The notes under the pieces were generated by a model. It was given only the letters and a program-made list of their open reading frames with translations, did no database searches and was not told where the DNA came from. The position numbers were made by a program, and so were the translations under genes. A stretch of 14,448 nt of DNA from Peptococcaceae bacterium (GTDB lineage: Bacteria > Bacillota > Peptococcia > Peptococcales > Peptococcaceae), in NCBI GenBank assembly GCA_017383785.1, contig JAFNVD010000078.1, positions 1 through 14,448 on the forward strand, read 5' to 3'. Shown here one piece after another: positions 7,619 through 14,448 of the stretch (position 1 is the stretch's first letter; every line of letters starts with the position of its first letter).

Positions 7619-8650
7619 TTATTTACCCTCCAGATAACATAACTCTATTACAAACTGTTCTAACAATTCTTCTCCATTTGCCGATGTAGATTTCAGCGCA
7701 GTTTCTATCATCAAGAGCTGTTCTAATGCACCAATTAATTGCACTGTGCTAAACTGCTCTGCCTGACGTATGCTTTTTTTAATAACAAACGGATGTAGTT
7801 TTGTTTTTTCTTTGATTTCTGCTTCGTTGTATCCCATACCGCGATAATCTTTTACCAAAAGCAGATTGCGAAAATGTCTGTTTAAAAAGCCTAGCAACTT
7901 AAACGGTGATTCGCCCACATAAAACATATCACGTAAGGTCTGCAAAGCCTCACTGCCTTTTTTATTACCGATACTGTCTGACAAAGCAAATATATTTGCT
8001 TCCACCGTCTTCGTTACAATGGTTTCCACATGCTGCAAGGTAATCACCGCATCTTCAGGGCGATAAAGCAGCAACTTCTGCAGTTCTTGCTCCATAATCT
8101 GCAAGTCAAAACTATTGATACTAGACAAATACTCTAATGCCTGACGATCAATCTTTCTGCCGGCATCTTCCACATATTGTGCAATCCACGATTCCATGAC
8201 CTTGCCTTTCAAAGGCGCAAACTCTACTTGCACCGCAACGTCCTGTAATCGTTTATTGAGTGCACCGGTCTTGCCCAATGCACCTTCAGCACAAAATACT
8301 AACACACACTGCGGATTTGGAGATTCCAGATAATCCAAAAGATACTGAACACTTGCTTGCTCTGCCTTGTCACTTTTCGGGATAGACAAAAACGGCAATG
8401 GAGATTGCACGATTAATAATCTGCGTTCAGCCATAAACGGTAAATTCATGGCCATTTCTGCAATCTGTTTTGGTGTAGTCTCGCCTCCGGCCACAATATC
8501 TTTGTTGAAATCCTCAAGTCCTTCAGGTAAAATCTGCTGTTCTATGGTTTTTAATGCCTTGTCTTGTAACAGCTTTTCTTCCCCATAAAAGAAATAGACT
8601 TCATGAATCTCTCCTTTATGCAATTGTTTTAGCAAAGTATGATAATCCAT
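7619..8650 (-). CDS. holA: DNA polymerase III subunit delta
   Basis: The delta subunit of the clamp loader opens the beta sliding clamp during DNA replication in the cytoplasm. The 343 residues match the usual family length. The N-terminal segment VYFFYGEEKLLQDKALKTI (about 18-37) is the characteristic degenerate nucleotide-binding region of delta, which does not itself hydrolyse ATP. Later family-like segments are RRLLIVQSPLPFL, CVLVFCAEGALGK, FALSDSIGNKKGSEAL and the helical collar region FKLLGFLNRHFRNLLLVKDY. The C-terminus ANGEELLEQFVIELC is also typical. AAGGA lies seven bases before the ATG. It begins 25 bases after the dacA-like gene and ends two bases before the coiled-coil gene, so all three are probably transcribed from the dacA promoter. 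Confidence 0.95.
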   Translation of the reverse strand: MDYHTLLKQLHKGEIHEVYFFYGEEKLLQDKALKTIEQQILPEGLEDFNKDIVAGGETTPKQIAEMAMNLPFMAERRLLIVQSPLPFLSIPKSDKAEQASVQYLLDYLESPNPQCVLVFCAEGALGKTGALNKRLQDVAVQVEFAPLKGKVMESWIAQYVEDAGRKIDRQALEYLSSINSFDLQIMEQELQKLLLYRPEDAVITLQHVETIVTKTVEANIFALSDSIGNKKGSEALQTLRDMFYVGESPFKLLGFLNRHFRNLLLVKDYRGMGYNEAEIKEKTKLHPFVIKKSIRQAEQFSTVQLIGALEQLLMIETALKSTSANGEELLEQFVIELCYLEGK

Positions 8651-8675
8651 GAAGCATTCCTTTCCAGAAATTCAT

Positions 8676-10043
8676 TTATTGTTTTGGTGTCTGATGATTC
8701 TGACGATCTCTGCTGCTTGTTAATGTTTTTTTCTGCATAGAGGATGTTTTTACCTGAGTTGGATGTTCAATCGAAGTCATCAGTCTATCATAATTTTTCG
8801 ATCCGGATGCTGTATTTTGTACATTGCTTTGTGTTCTAGATTGCACAGCGGATTTTTTACGTCTCTCTTTCTGCATCATTGTAATACTGCGACTAATGAT
8901 AGATGCAATATATACCAAAGATAATACAACAGCTGCAACAAATACCCAATTAATTGGTTTACGTGCATCTTCCAAAGCGATTAACGGCACCTGATAAATT
9001 TCACTGCCATCCAATAATACTTCTAACGCCCCTACCTGTGTATTTTTCTTAATTGGACGTTCCGCATTGTCCAGCACCATCTGATAAGATACAATCGATG
9101 CATTATTACTTGGCAGAATTACACTATAATTTTCTCCGGCTACCACACGCACCTTATGCTGTTCATCAAATTGCAGTACGGTCTGCAAAGTATCTTTCTG
9201 AATTACCGGAACAACTTTGGTATGTTCAAAACCATAATTCAAAATATTGCGCATATTCTGATATATAGAACTATCAGATGCGCCTAAAATTACCCCTACC
9301 AGCTCACGATTATCTTTTTTAGCAGAACCAATCAAAGTATATTTCGCAGCAGCGGTATGACCGCTTTGTACACCTGTAGCATCGCTCATAATGGAAAACA
9401 ACTGATTAGTATTGGCTAAAGGTTTTTCATAACTAACGCCTTTCCAGTTTACCTGCTGTGTTTTTACCATCGCACGGAAGGTATCGCTTTTCATAGCATG
9501 GGAAGCCAATTTGGCCATGTCAGCAGCAGTGGTAAGCTGTCCCTCTGCATCCTGACCATGAGGATTTTTAAATTCAGTATTACTCATGCCCAGTTCTTTG
9601 GCTTTACTGTTCATCAGTGTTACAAATTTATCTGCAGACCCGGCAACACCCTCGGCCACTACGTAGGCAGCGTCGTTTGCAGAAGCCACCAGCATGACTT
9701 CTACCAAAGAACGCATAGTATAGCGTTCACCCTTTACTAAGTGTACGGTAACTGCATTCATCCCATCCAAATTCGGCAAATTTTTTACAGTGATTTCTGT
9801 ATCTAAATTACCACTTTCAATAGCCAAAATAGCAGTCATTATTTTTACCAAGTCTGCCGGCGCAGCCTGTACATCAGCATTTTTGCCAAAAAGTACGGTT
9901 CCACTCTCTACATCGGCTACAATATAGCCGGTGGCAGACACATCAGGAAAAGATTTTTCCAACACATCTGCAAATGCAGGAGCCGGTACAATACTAAAAA
10001 GCATTGCAAAAAATACAATCATTGCCACAAATTTATTTCGCAT
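8676..10043 (-). CDS. DacA/PBP5-family protein with degenerate active site (pseudoenzyme)
   Basis: A 455-residue homologue of serine-type D-Ala-D-Ala carboxypeptidases (peptidase family S11), which trim peptidoglycan stem peptides outside the membrane. The order is a signal peptide (1-25, ending APAFA), the peptidase-like domain, a PBP5 C-terminal-type beta domain (about 278-358), a transmembrane helix (about 366-384) and a 70-residue basic, Gln/Ser/Thr-rich tail. In the SxxK box the aligned segment reads APADLVKIMTA (61-71): the acylated Ser is Asp64, while Lys67 remains. SAN is intact at 121-123. The KTG box reads QSG at 226-228 within ATGVQSGHT. The family's NPHG segment is present (160-163). 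Loss of the nucleophile and of the KTG lysine predicts no carboxypeptidase activity. The frame is intact, so this is not a decayed gene; a wall-binding or regulatory role is inferred. GGTGAT precedes the ATG. holA follows after 25 bases. Confidence 0.9.
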   Translation of the reverse strand: MRNKFVAMIVFFAMLFSIVPAPAFADVLEKSFPDVSATGYIVADVESGTVLFGKNADVQAAPADLVKIMTAILAIESGNLDTEITVKNLPNLDGMNAVTVHLVKGERYTMRSLVEVMLVASANDAAYVVAEGVAGSADKFVTLMNSKAKELGMSNTEFKNPHGQDAEGQLTTAADMAKLASHAMKSDTFRAMVKTQQVNWKGVSYEKPLANTNQLFSIMSDATGVQSGHTAAAKYTLIGSAKKDNRELVGVILGASDSSIYQNMRNILNYGFEHTKVVPVIQKDTLQTVLQFDEQHKVRVVAGENYSVILPSNNASIVSYQMVLDNAERPIKKNTQVGALEVLLDGSEIYQVPLIALEDARKPINWVFVAAVVLSLVYIASIISRSITMMQKERRKKSAVQSRTQSNVQNTASGSKNYDRLMTSIEHPTQVKTSSMQKKTLTSSRDRQNHQTPKQ

Positions 10044-10133
10044 GGGACATCACCTTTTTCTACAAAATTCAATTTATATAATCGTTCGAAAATTTCATCG
10101 ATTGCTTATTACAAAAGACAAAAATACATCATT

Positions 10134-10163
10134 ATTATAACACAAAAATTACAAAATGGTTAA
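10134..10163 (-). promoter_or_regulatory. Promoter of the dacA-like-holA cluster
   Basis: On the minus strand a perfect -10 TATAAT (10139-10134), preceded by TGT as an extended -10, lies 18 bases after a -35-like TTAACC (10163-10158). Transcription would begin about 85 bases before the dacA-like start codon. The leader holds a small imperfect inverted repeat (AATCG ... CGATT, 10080-10103) that may form a weak hairpin. No convincing terminator was found between comEC and this promoter, so comEC transcripts may also read into the cluster. Confidence 0.7.
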
Positions 10164-10212
10164 GAATTTTTACGTTAATTTGTAGAAAATCACAATAATT
10201 TTTATGAAACCT

Positions 10213-12339
10213 TTACGATAGTATAAACAAGATTGCACCACTCTCTGCTGTACTATATCTTGCAATCTTACATGCATCGATCCAATCAAGTACTGCTTTG
10301 TGCGGATGCCCATATCCATTGTCTCTTCCGGCTGAAATCACAGCATATTGCACACCTTTTTGCTGCAATTGCCGATATAAATATGCACTGCCGGAATTTC
10401 TGCTTCCATGATGGGGTACTGTCCATATAGTAATGTGCTCTTCCCCTGCTATAAATTGCTGTACAGCAGATACAGCCAAATCTCCTGGAAATGCTGCCGC
10501 ACCATCGGAATAATGGAGCACAGCGGTCAATTCCGCCCGATTTGTAGTATTGGTATTATCTACAAATGGTTTTAATACAATTTTATGAGCGTTCAACTGT
10601 AATACTGCTTCACTATCGATGGGCATGGTAATTTTATCCGGTACTTTGCTTCGTTCCTTTTGTGATTCTTCTACATAAATCTGCGCTACCGATACTGTCT
10701 CTAACACACGAGCCAAACCATTGGTATGATCAGCATCACCATGCGATAAAATTACAGCATCAATATGATTTACCCCGTACCAAGCCAATACCGAAGACAA
10801 TTCCTGTGTCTGTGCGCCTGTATCAAACAGCACCACTTCTCCTGCCCTTGTACGAAGCATTGCACAACTACCCTGCCCGGTATCCAAATATAATAATTCA
10901 TCCTGTTTTGGTTCCGTCGGAATAGACAGACCGACAACAAATATAAAAAGCATAACAAGAAAAATTGTGTCATAACGTTTATCTTGTAATCGATACCATA
11001 ACAAAATCAAAAATACAATATAAAGCAGCATTACAAGACCATCAGGTTGTCCTATATTCCATTGGGTACGTCCGACAACATACTGAAAACCTACAGTGCC
11101 ATTTTGTAATAACCAAAGTACCATTTTTGATGGCATCATAAACAACATCATACCCATTGGAAGCAAAGCACTTAACACAACACCTGCTAAAAGTAAAGGT
11201 ACCGCCATTGTTACCAATGGCACCAATACAAAATTAAACAACGGTGATAAAAAAGAAAACGTATAAAAATGCCATGCTGTGAGAGGAACACTGACAAGCC
11301 AGGCTGCCAATACCACTGCGATACTGCTGCGCATTTTTTCAGACTGTATAAATTGCAGTTTCTTTTGAATAGGTGAAACAAACATCAATAATGCCAATGT
11401 TACACCAAACGATAATTGAAACCCTGCAGACCATAACAAAAATGGATTGTCCAATAAAATCACCATTGCTGCAAAGGCTAAATAATTAAGGGCATTTGGC
11501 GGACGATACAAACGTATAGCCAATGCACTGAGCAGTATCATCCCAGCTGCCCGCAATGCCGAAGCAGGTAACCCTGCCAACATACAATATAGCCCCAACC
11601 CGATTGCTAATATAACTACAGAAACCCACGAACGTGTCCATCCCATATAGTGAAAGCTCCATAACACCACCGAGCCAATAACCCCTACATGCAATCCCGA
11701 TACAGCAAAAATATGAGCAATGCCCATGCGTTGTGTCATCGCATAAAACTCATCACTCAATCGGTGTTTGGCTCCGGTCAACAATGCCATAGCTAAATCC
11801 GCCTGTTCTATAGAAAGTGTTTGATATAAAATTCGCTCCAATTCATTATGGATCCTGCACACCATATACCAAATGCCATTTGCCTCTGAAAGTACAGAAA
11901 TACGTTCTGCAGCCAGTTTTACACCCGCCTTTTTGCTCAAAAGCCACGCTGTTTCATCAAATCCTCCCGGATTACGGCGTTGATCCGGAAGCGATAACAC
12001 ACCTTCAACTTGAATCTTTGTTCCTGTCGGATACCATACAGTGCTTGACCTCGTATTTACATCATAATACTCATAGGGTATTGTCACATACAGCTGCTCT
12101 CCTGATTCCAGTTGCATAAAGAAATAAGATTGTCCTTTTTTGCTCTCTGTCACATTACCTATGATACTGCAATATCGATTTACTTCATCGGCCAAAAGAT
12201 TTTGCTGTGCCTTTTCTATTGGACGATACATTATCCCTGTCCATTCTGCAATTACGATGAACAAAATGAAAGCACAGGCAATCCAAACCATACGATATTG
12301 TTTTGGATAATGACGTGGTCCATGCGATACAGAAATCAT
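10213..12339 (-). CDS. comEC: ComEC/Rec2-family DNA uptake channel protein
   Basis: The inner-membrane channel that carries single-stranded DNA into the cytoplasm during natural transformation. It has 708 residues and the full three-part layout: an N-terminal DUF4131-type region with two membrane segments and a beta domain (about 1-150), a central Competence domain with many transmembrane helices (signature AHIFAVSGLHVGVIG at 208-222; AGLPASALRAAG at 255-266), and a C-terminal metallo-beta-lactamase-like domain (about 480-708). In the latter, the metal-site motif SHGDADHTNG is at 532-541, PGD at 618-620 and VPHHGS at 641-646; the site looks intact, as expected for an active nuclease domain. 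AGGGGA lies about eight bases upstream of the ATG. No comEA or other competence genes are adjacent. The upstream gap is shared with the divergent HD-domain gene. Confidence 0.95.
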   Translation of the reverse strand: MISVSHGPRHYPKQYRMVWIACAFILFIVIAEWTGIMYRPIEKAQQNLLADEVNRYCSIIGNVTESKKGQSYFFMQLESGEQLYVTIPYEYYDVNTRSSTVWYPTGTKIQVEGVLSLPDQRRNPGGFDETAWLLSKKAGVKLAAERISVLSEANGIWYMVCRIHNELERILYQTLSIEQADLAMALLTGAKHRLSDEFYAMTQRMGIAHIFAVSGLHVGVIGSVVLWSFHYMGWTRSWVSVVILAIGLGLYCMLAGLPASALRAAGMILLSALAIRLYRPPNALNYLAFAAMVILLDNPFLLWSAGFQLSFGVTLALLMFVSPIQKKLQFIQSEKMRSSIAVVLAAWLVSVPLTAWHFYTFSFLSPLFNFVLVPLVTMAVPLLLAGVVLSALLPMGMMLFMMPSKMVLWLLQNGTVGFQYVVGRTQWNIGQPDGLVMLLYIVFLILLWYRLQDKRYDTIFLVMLFIFVVGLSIPTEPKQDELLYLDTGQGSCAMLRTRAGEVVLFDTGAQTQELSSVLAWYGVNHIDAVILSHGDADHTNGLARVLETVSVAQIYVEESQKERSKVPDKITMPIDSEAVLQLNAHKIVLKPFVDNTNTTNRAELTAVLHYSDGAAAFPGDLAVSAVQQFIAGEEHITIWTVPHHGSRNSGSAYLYRQLQQKGVQYAVISAGRDNGYGHPHKAVLDWIDACKIARYSTAESGAILFILS

Positions 12340-12391
12340 GATTTCATCCCCTTCGCCCTTGTTATTCCTATATAATTCCAGTTTATAAAAT

Positions 12392-12447
12392 AAACTCCTG
12401 CCTAAATGAAGAAAATTTTTCCACTAGGCAGGAGTTTTCTTATTTAT
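12392..12447. terminator. Strong hairpin between divergent comEC and HD gene
   Basis: A perfect 13-bp inverted repeat (12392-12404 with 12425-12437, AAACTCCTGCCTA and its complement) encloses a 20-base A/T-rich loop. On the plus strand it is followed by TTTTCTTATTT, and on the minus strand by TTTATTTTAT, so it could stop transcription in both directions. It lies between the 5' ends of two divergent genes, where no transcript would normally end. It may insulate the two genes, be a leader attenuator, or remain from a lost gene. Confidence 0.7.
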
Positions 12448-12456
12448 GAGGAAAGA

Positions 12457-12505
12457 TTCATACAAAGATGCATTTATGTATACACTATTGGACAACTATA
12501 TTTAA
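12457..12505. promoter_or_regulatory. Possible overlapping divergent promoters for comEC and HD gene
   Basis: The palindrome TGTATACA (12477-12484) provides a -10-like TATACA on each strand. Plus strand: TTCATA (12457-12462), 16-base spacer, TATACA (12479-12484), about 40 bases before the HD gene. Minus strand: TTAAAT (12505-12500), 17-base spacer, TATACA (12482-12477), so that a comEC transcript would pass through the hairpin at 12392-12437. Matches are moderate. A comEC alternative inside the hairpin region is TTCATT, 17 bases, TATAAA. Confidence 0.35.
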
Positions 12506-12523
12506 GAAAAGGCTGATGATACT

Positions 12524-13183
12524 ATGCATATTACATTTGAACAGGTGCTGGCCAATGAAGAAATCCACACCTATATTGAACAATCTGATGCCGTGCTCTT
12601 GTCTATGGGCTATACCGAGCACAGCTTTCCTCACGTCATGCGGGTGGCCGAACTAACTCACAAAATTCTCACAACACTCAATTATCCAAAACGGGATTGT
12701 GAATTGGCATGTATTGCCGCTTATCTGCACGATATGGGCAATATGATTAATCGACACAATCATGCACAAAACGGTGCTTTACTGGCCTTTGATTTACTCA
12801 AGCAAATGCATGCCGAACCAAACGATATTGCGTTAATCATGACCGCTATTGGCAATCATGATGAAGGCACTGCTTTTCCGGTGGACCCTATTACTGCAGC
12901 ACTGATTTTGGCTGACAAATCCGATGTACGATATACCCGAGTACGAAATCAAGACTTTGCTACATTTGATATTCATGACCGAGTAAATTATGCAGTAAAA
13001 CGTTCTGACTTATATATCGAAAAGGATAGCCATATTGAACTGGATTTGGATATCGATACTTCTGTCTGTGCTGTGATGGATTACTTCGAAATTTTCTTAG
13101 AACGGATGATGTTATGTCGCAAAGCAGCAGAAAAGCTTGGCTTAGCGTTTCGCCTCACCATCAATAAACAGCCGATTATATAA
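12524..13183 (+). CDS. HD-domain phosphohydrolase
   Basis: A 219-residue soluble protein of the HD superfamily, metal-dependent phosphohydrolases that act on nucleotides or cyclic nucleotides. Putative metal ligands follow the usual order: His37 (in FPHVMRV), His69-Asp70 (in AYLHDMGN), His80 (in NRHNHAQNG), His112-Asp113 (in AIGNHDEG) and Asp131 (in LADKSDVRYTRVR). The C-terminal part (about 150-219) is a less conserved mixed region. Substrate cannot be read from the sequence. An in-frame TAA lies 21 bases upstream, so ATG 12524 is the first start available; the ribosome site (AAAAGG, about 11 bases away) is rather weak. It is the only plus-strand gene in the window, monocistronic, flanked by hairpins on both sides and convergent with the LRR gene. 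Confidence 0.88.
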   Translation: MHITFEQVLANEEIHTYIEQSDAVLLSMGYTEHSFPHVMRVAELTHKILTTLNYPKRDCELACIAAYLHDMGNMINRHNHAQNGALLAFDLLKQMHAEPNDIALIMTAIGNHDEGTAFPVDPITAALILADKSDVRYTRVRNQDFATFDIHDRVNYAVKRSDLYIEKDSHIELDLDIDTSVCAVMDYFEIFLERMMLCRKAAEKLGLAFRLTINKQPII

Positions 13184-13211
13184 CGACTGTAGAAATCGTC
13201 ACAAAGACACA

Positions 13212-13272
13212 AAACTCCCTTTTTTGAGTACAAATCAATCTACACTCAAATTAAGGGAGTTTCATTTTTATT
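13212..13272. terminator. Bidirectional terminator between convergent genes
   Basis: AAACTCCCTT pairs with AAGGGAGTTT (13212-13221 with 13253-13262), with an inner TTGAGT/ACTCAA helix (13224-13229 with 13244-13249). On the plus strand a T-rich run follows (TTTCATTTTTATTT), ending the HD gene transcript about 30 bases after its stop. On the minus strand the arm is followed by TTTTGTG, so it may also end the LRR transcript, whose stop is 23 bases away. Confidence 0.85.
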
Positions 13273-13284
13273 TACAGTTCAGTT

Positions 13285-14448
13285 TTATAGTTTCCACTTA
13301 CATCCCGCAAATGCGTTGCGTTCTATCTGCTCAATACTCTTCGGCAATGTAACACTGTCAAGTGCTGTGCATCCGTCAAATGCATTGTTGCCAATCCGGG
13401 TAATCCCTTCGGAAATGGTTACGGAACGAATTTGTGCCAAATGCTCAGCCCGTTCATGATTAATACCGTAACGTACCGGGCTTAGTGCATAAGGACCAAT
13501 AGCATTGATTACTTTATCCCCAATCATAGAAGGAACACAAACTTCCAAATCAGTGCCGTAATAGCGCATAAGGGTATAAGTATCATCACTATTTTGTTTC
13601 ATCCCCCATTCCTGCTCCAATTGTACCGTCGTTTTCTCCAATGTTGGAAGATCCCAATCCAGTGTCAAATCATCCCATGCATCGTCAAATGAATCCGTCT
13701 CCTCTGCTTCTGTTAATCTTTGCTTATATTGCATGAGCGCTGCAGCATGGTCGGCCTGCCCCTCAGCTAAAATCGTATCCAAAATACCATCCACATCCTC
13801 TGCCGGAATCATTTGCTCCTGTATCATAATCTGCAGCAGAGGCCAATGCTCAATGGCCAGCGGATAATACTGTTTACATCTGTTTTGAATATATTGGTAC
13901 ATCGTTTGTGCGAAGATGATATCCTCTATCCTATCCTCACACATATCATCAGCAAAGGCCAAAATCGCACTATCACGTACATTTACCGGCAATTTGGCTG
14001 GGTGTAAATGGGTGGCACGCACTTTCGTCCCCGGCATAAAGCAGTGACGACCAATCACCGTATCGATACTGTCTAGCTGTACCGATAACCCCGTACACTC
14101 ATCAAATGCTCTATCTCCAATTCGCTGCACCTGTGCAGGAATGCGTATTTGTTTCAGTTTGCGGCAATTCTGAAAGGCTCTGTCATCAATTTCTGTTAAG
14201 GTGTCTGGCAATGTCACTCTAGATAATGCCGCAGCATTGCGAAACAAATCTGCATAAAGCTTTATCGTACCGGAGCGTATCGATACTTCCGTAATATTAC
14301 GTATGTCTCCTTTGACACGCCATGCGATTGGTCCCGCATATACGATACCGTCAGGCTGTGCAGAAAACCATACTGTATCATGAAATGCTTCATGCCCAAT
14401 CACACGCAAAGACTGCGTAAATGCAATATCCCGTAGTGCTGTGCATTC
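13285..14448 (-). CDS. BspA-type leucine-rich-repeat protein (5' end outside window)
   Basis: The reading frame stays open through the right edge, so the N-terminus is missing; 387 residues are visible. They begin ECTALRDIAFTQSLRVIGHEAF, a BspA-like (LRR_5) repeat unit. More repeats follow, including LSRVTLPDTLTEIDDRAFQNC and LKQIRIPAQVQRIGDRAFDEC. The repeats are then interrupted by about 120 mostly helical residues (visible positions 155-280), including AEDVDGILDTILAEGQADHAAALMQYKQRL-like helix pairs. The C-terminus resumes with DDTYTLMRYYGTDLEVCVPSMIGDKVINAIGPYALS and two final LRR units ending CKWKL. Such proteins are common in gut and oral Bacillota, often as binding or adhesion modules. 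Whether this one is secreted cannot be told without its start. An in-frame TTG at 14409 is not a credible start because the repeat pattern continues upstream of it. Confidence 0.85.
   Translation of the reverse strand, partial: ECTALRDIAFTQSLRVIGHEAFHDTVWFSAQPDGIVYAGPIAWRVKGDIRNITEVSIRSGTIKLYADLFRNAAALSRVTLPDTLTEIDDRAFQNCRKLKQIRIPAQVQRIGDRAFDECTGLSVQLDSIDTVIGRHCFMPGTKVRATHLHPAKLPVNVRDSAILAFADDMCEDRIEDIIFAQTMYQYIQNRCKQYYPLAIEHWPLLQIMIQEQMIPAEDVDGILDTILAEGQADHAAALMQYKQRLTEAEETDSFDDAWDDLTLDWDLPTLEKTTVQLEQEWGMKQNSDDTYTLMRYYGTDLEVCVPSMIGDKVINAIGPYALSPVRYGINHERAEHLAQIRSVTISEGITRIGNNAFDGCTALDSVTLPKSIEQIERNAFAGCKWKL

Noticed and set aside
8676..10043. DacA-like gene as a broken pseudogene
   Set aside because: The frame is intact over 455 codons with signal peptide, promoter and ribosome site, and changes are limited to specific active-site residues rather than stops or frameshifts.
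9053..12375. Plus-strand frames opposite dacA-like and comEC
   Set aside because: Shadows of strongly supported minus-strand genes; His/Cys/Leu-rich translations typical of antisense frames and no family resemblance.
14407..14409. TTG as the start of the LRR gene
   Set aside because: The upstream in-frame codons to the window edge continue the same LRR pattern (ECTALRDIAF), so the gene extends beyond the window.
1..14448. CRISPR arrays, tRNA or rRNA genes, transposases
   Set aside because: No regularly spaced direct repeats, cloverleaf-like segments, rRNA signatures or transposase motifs were seen on either strand.

Overview
The window looks like a chromosomal segment of a low-to-moderate GC member of the Bacillota (Firmicutes). 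Supporting signs are strong AGGAGG-type ribosome binding sites, a T-box leader RNA in front of an aminoacyl-tRNA synthetase gene, two lipoproteins with classical lipoboxes, a ComEC DNA channel, a DacA-family penicillin-binding-protein homologue and short hairpin-plus-T-tract terminators. A gut or oral anaerobe (Clostridia or Negativicutes) would fit, but the genus cannot be fixed from the sequence alone. There is no sign of a prophage, insertion sequence, CRISPR array, rRNA or tRNA. All genes but one are on the minus strand, so the layout below runs mainly right to left.

Right edge (13285-14448): a leucine-rich-repeat protein of BspA type enters from outside the window and ends here. It converges on a plus-strand HD-domain phosphohydrolase (12524-13183), and the two share a bidirectional terminator (13212-13272). 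The HD gene is divergent from comEC (12339-10213). The 184-base gap between them holds a 13-bp-arm hairpin and possible promoters whose -10 elements overlap in a palindrome.

Middle (10213-6804): comEC is followed by a strong extended -10 promoter driving dacA-like, holA (DNA polymerase III delta) and a coiled-coil protein of unknown function, ending in a clear terminator (6723-6770). The DacA-like protein has lost its catalytic serine (replaced by Asp) and the lysine of the KTG box (replaced by Gln). It keeps the overall fold, a signal peptide, a C-terminal membrane segment and a long basic tail, so it is probably a pseudoenzyme with a structural or regulatory cell-wall role.

Left-middle (6635-2913): four closely spaced genes look like one operon: a WG-repeat-like lipoprotein, a PstS-like substrate-binding lipoprotein without any ABC transporter partner, a small three-helix membrane protein, and a TraX-family membrane acyltransferase homologue that overlaps the previous gene by ATGA. 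This is an envelope-associated set with no obvious assigned pathway, and it is the best candidate for an undescribed functional unit.

Left edge (2841-1): valS (valyl-tRNA synthetase, 3' end outside the window) with its own promoter and a complete T-box riboswitch whose likely specifier codon is GTA (Val), followed by a terminator hairpin.
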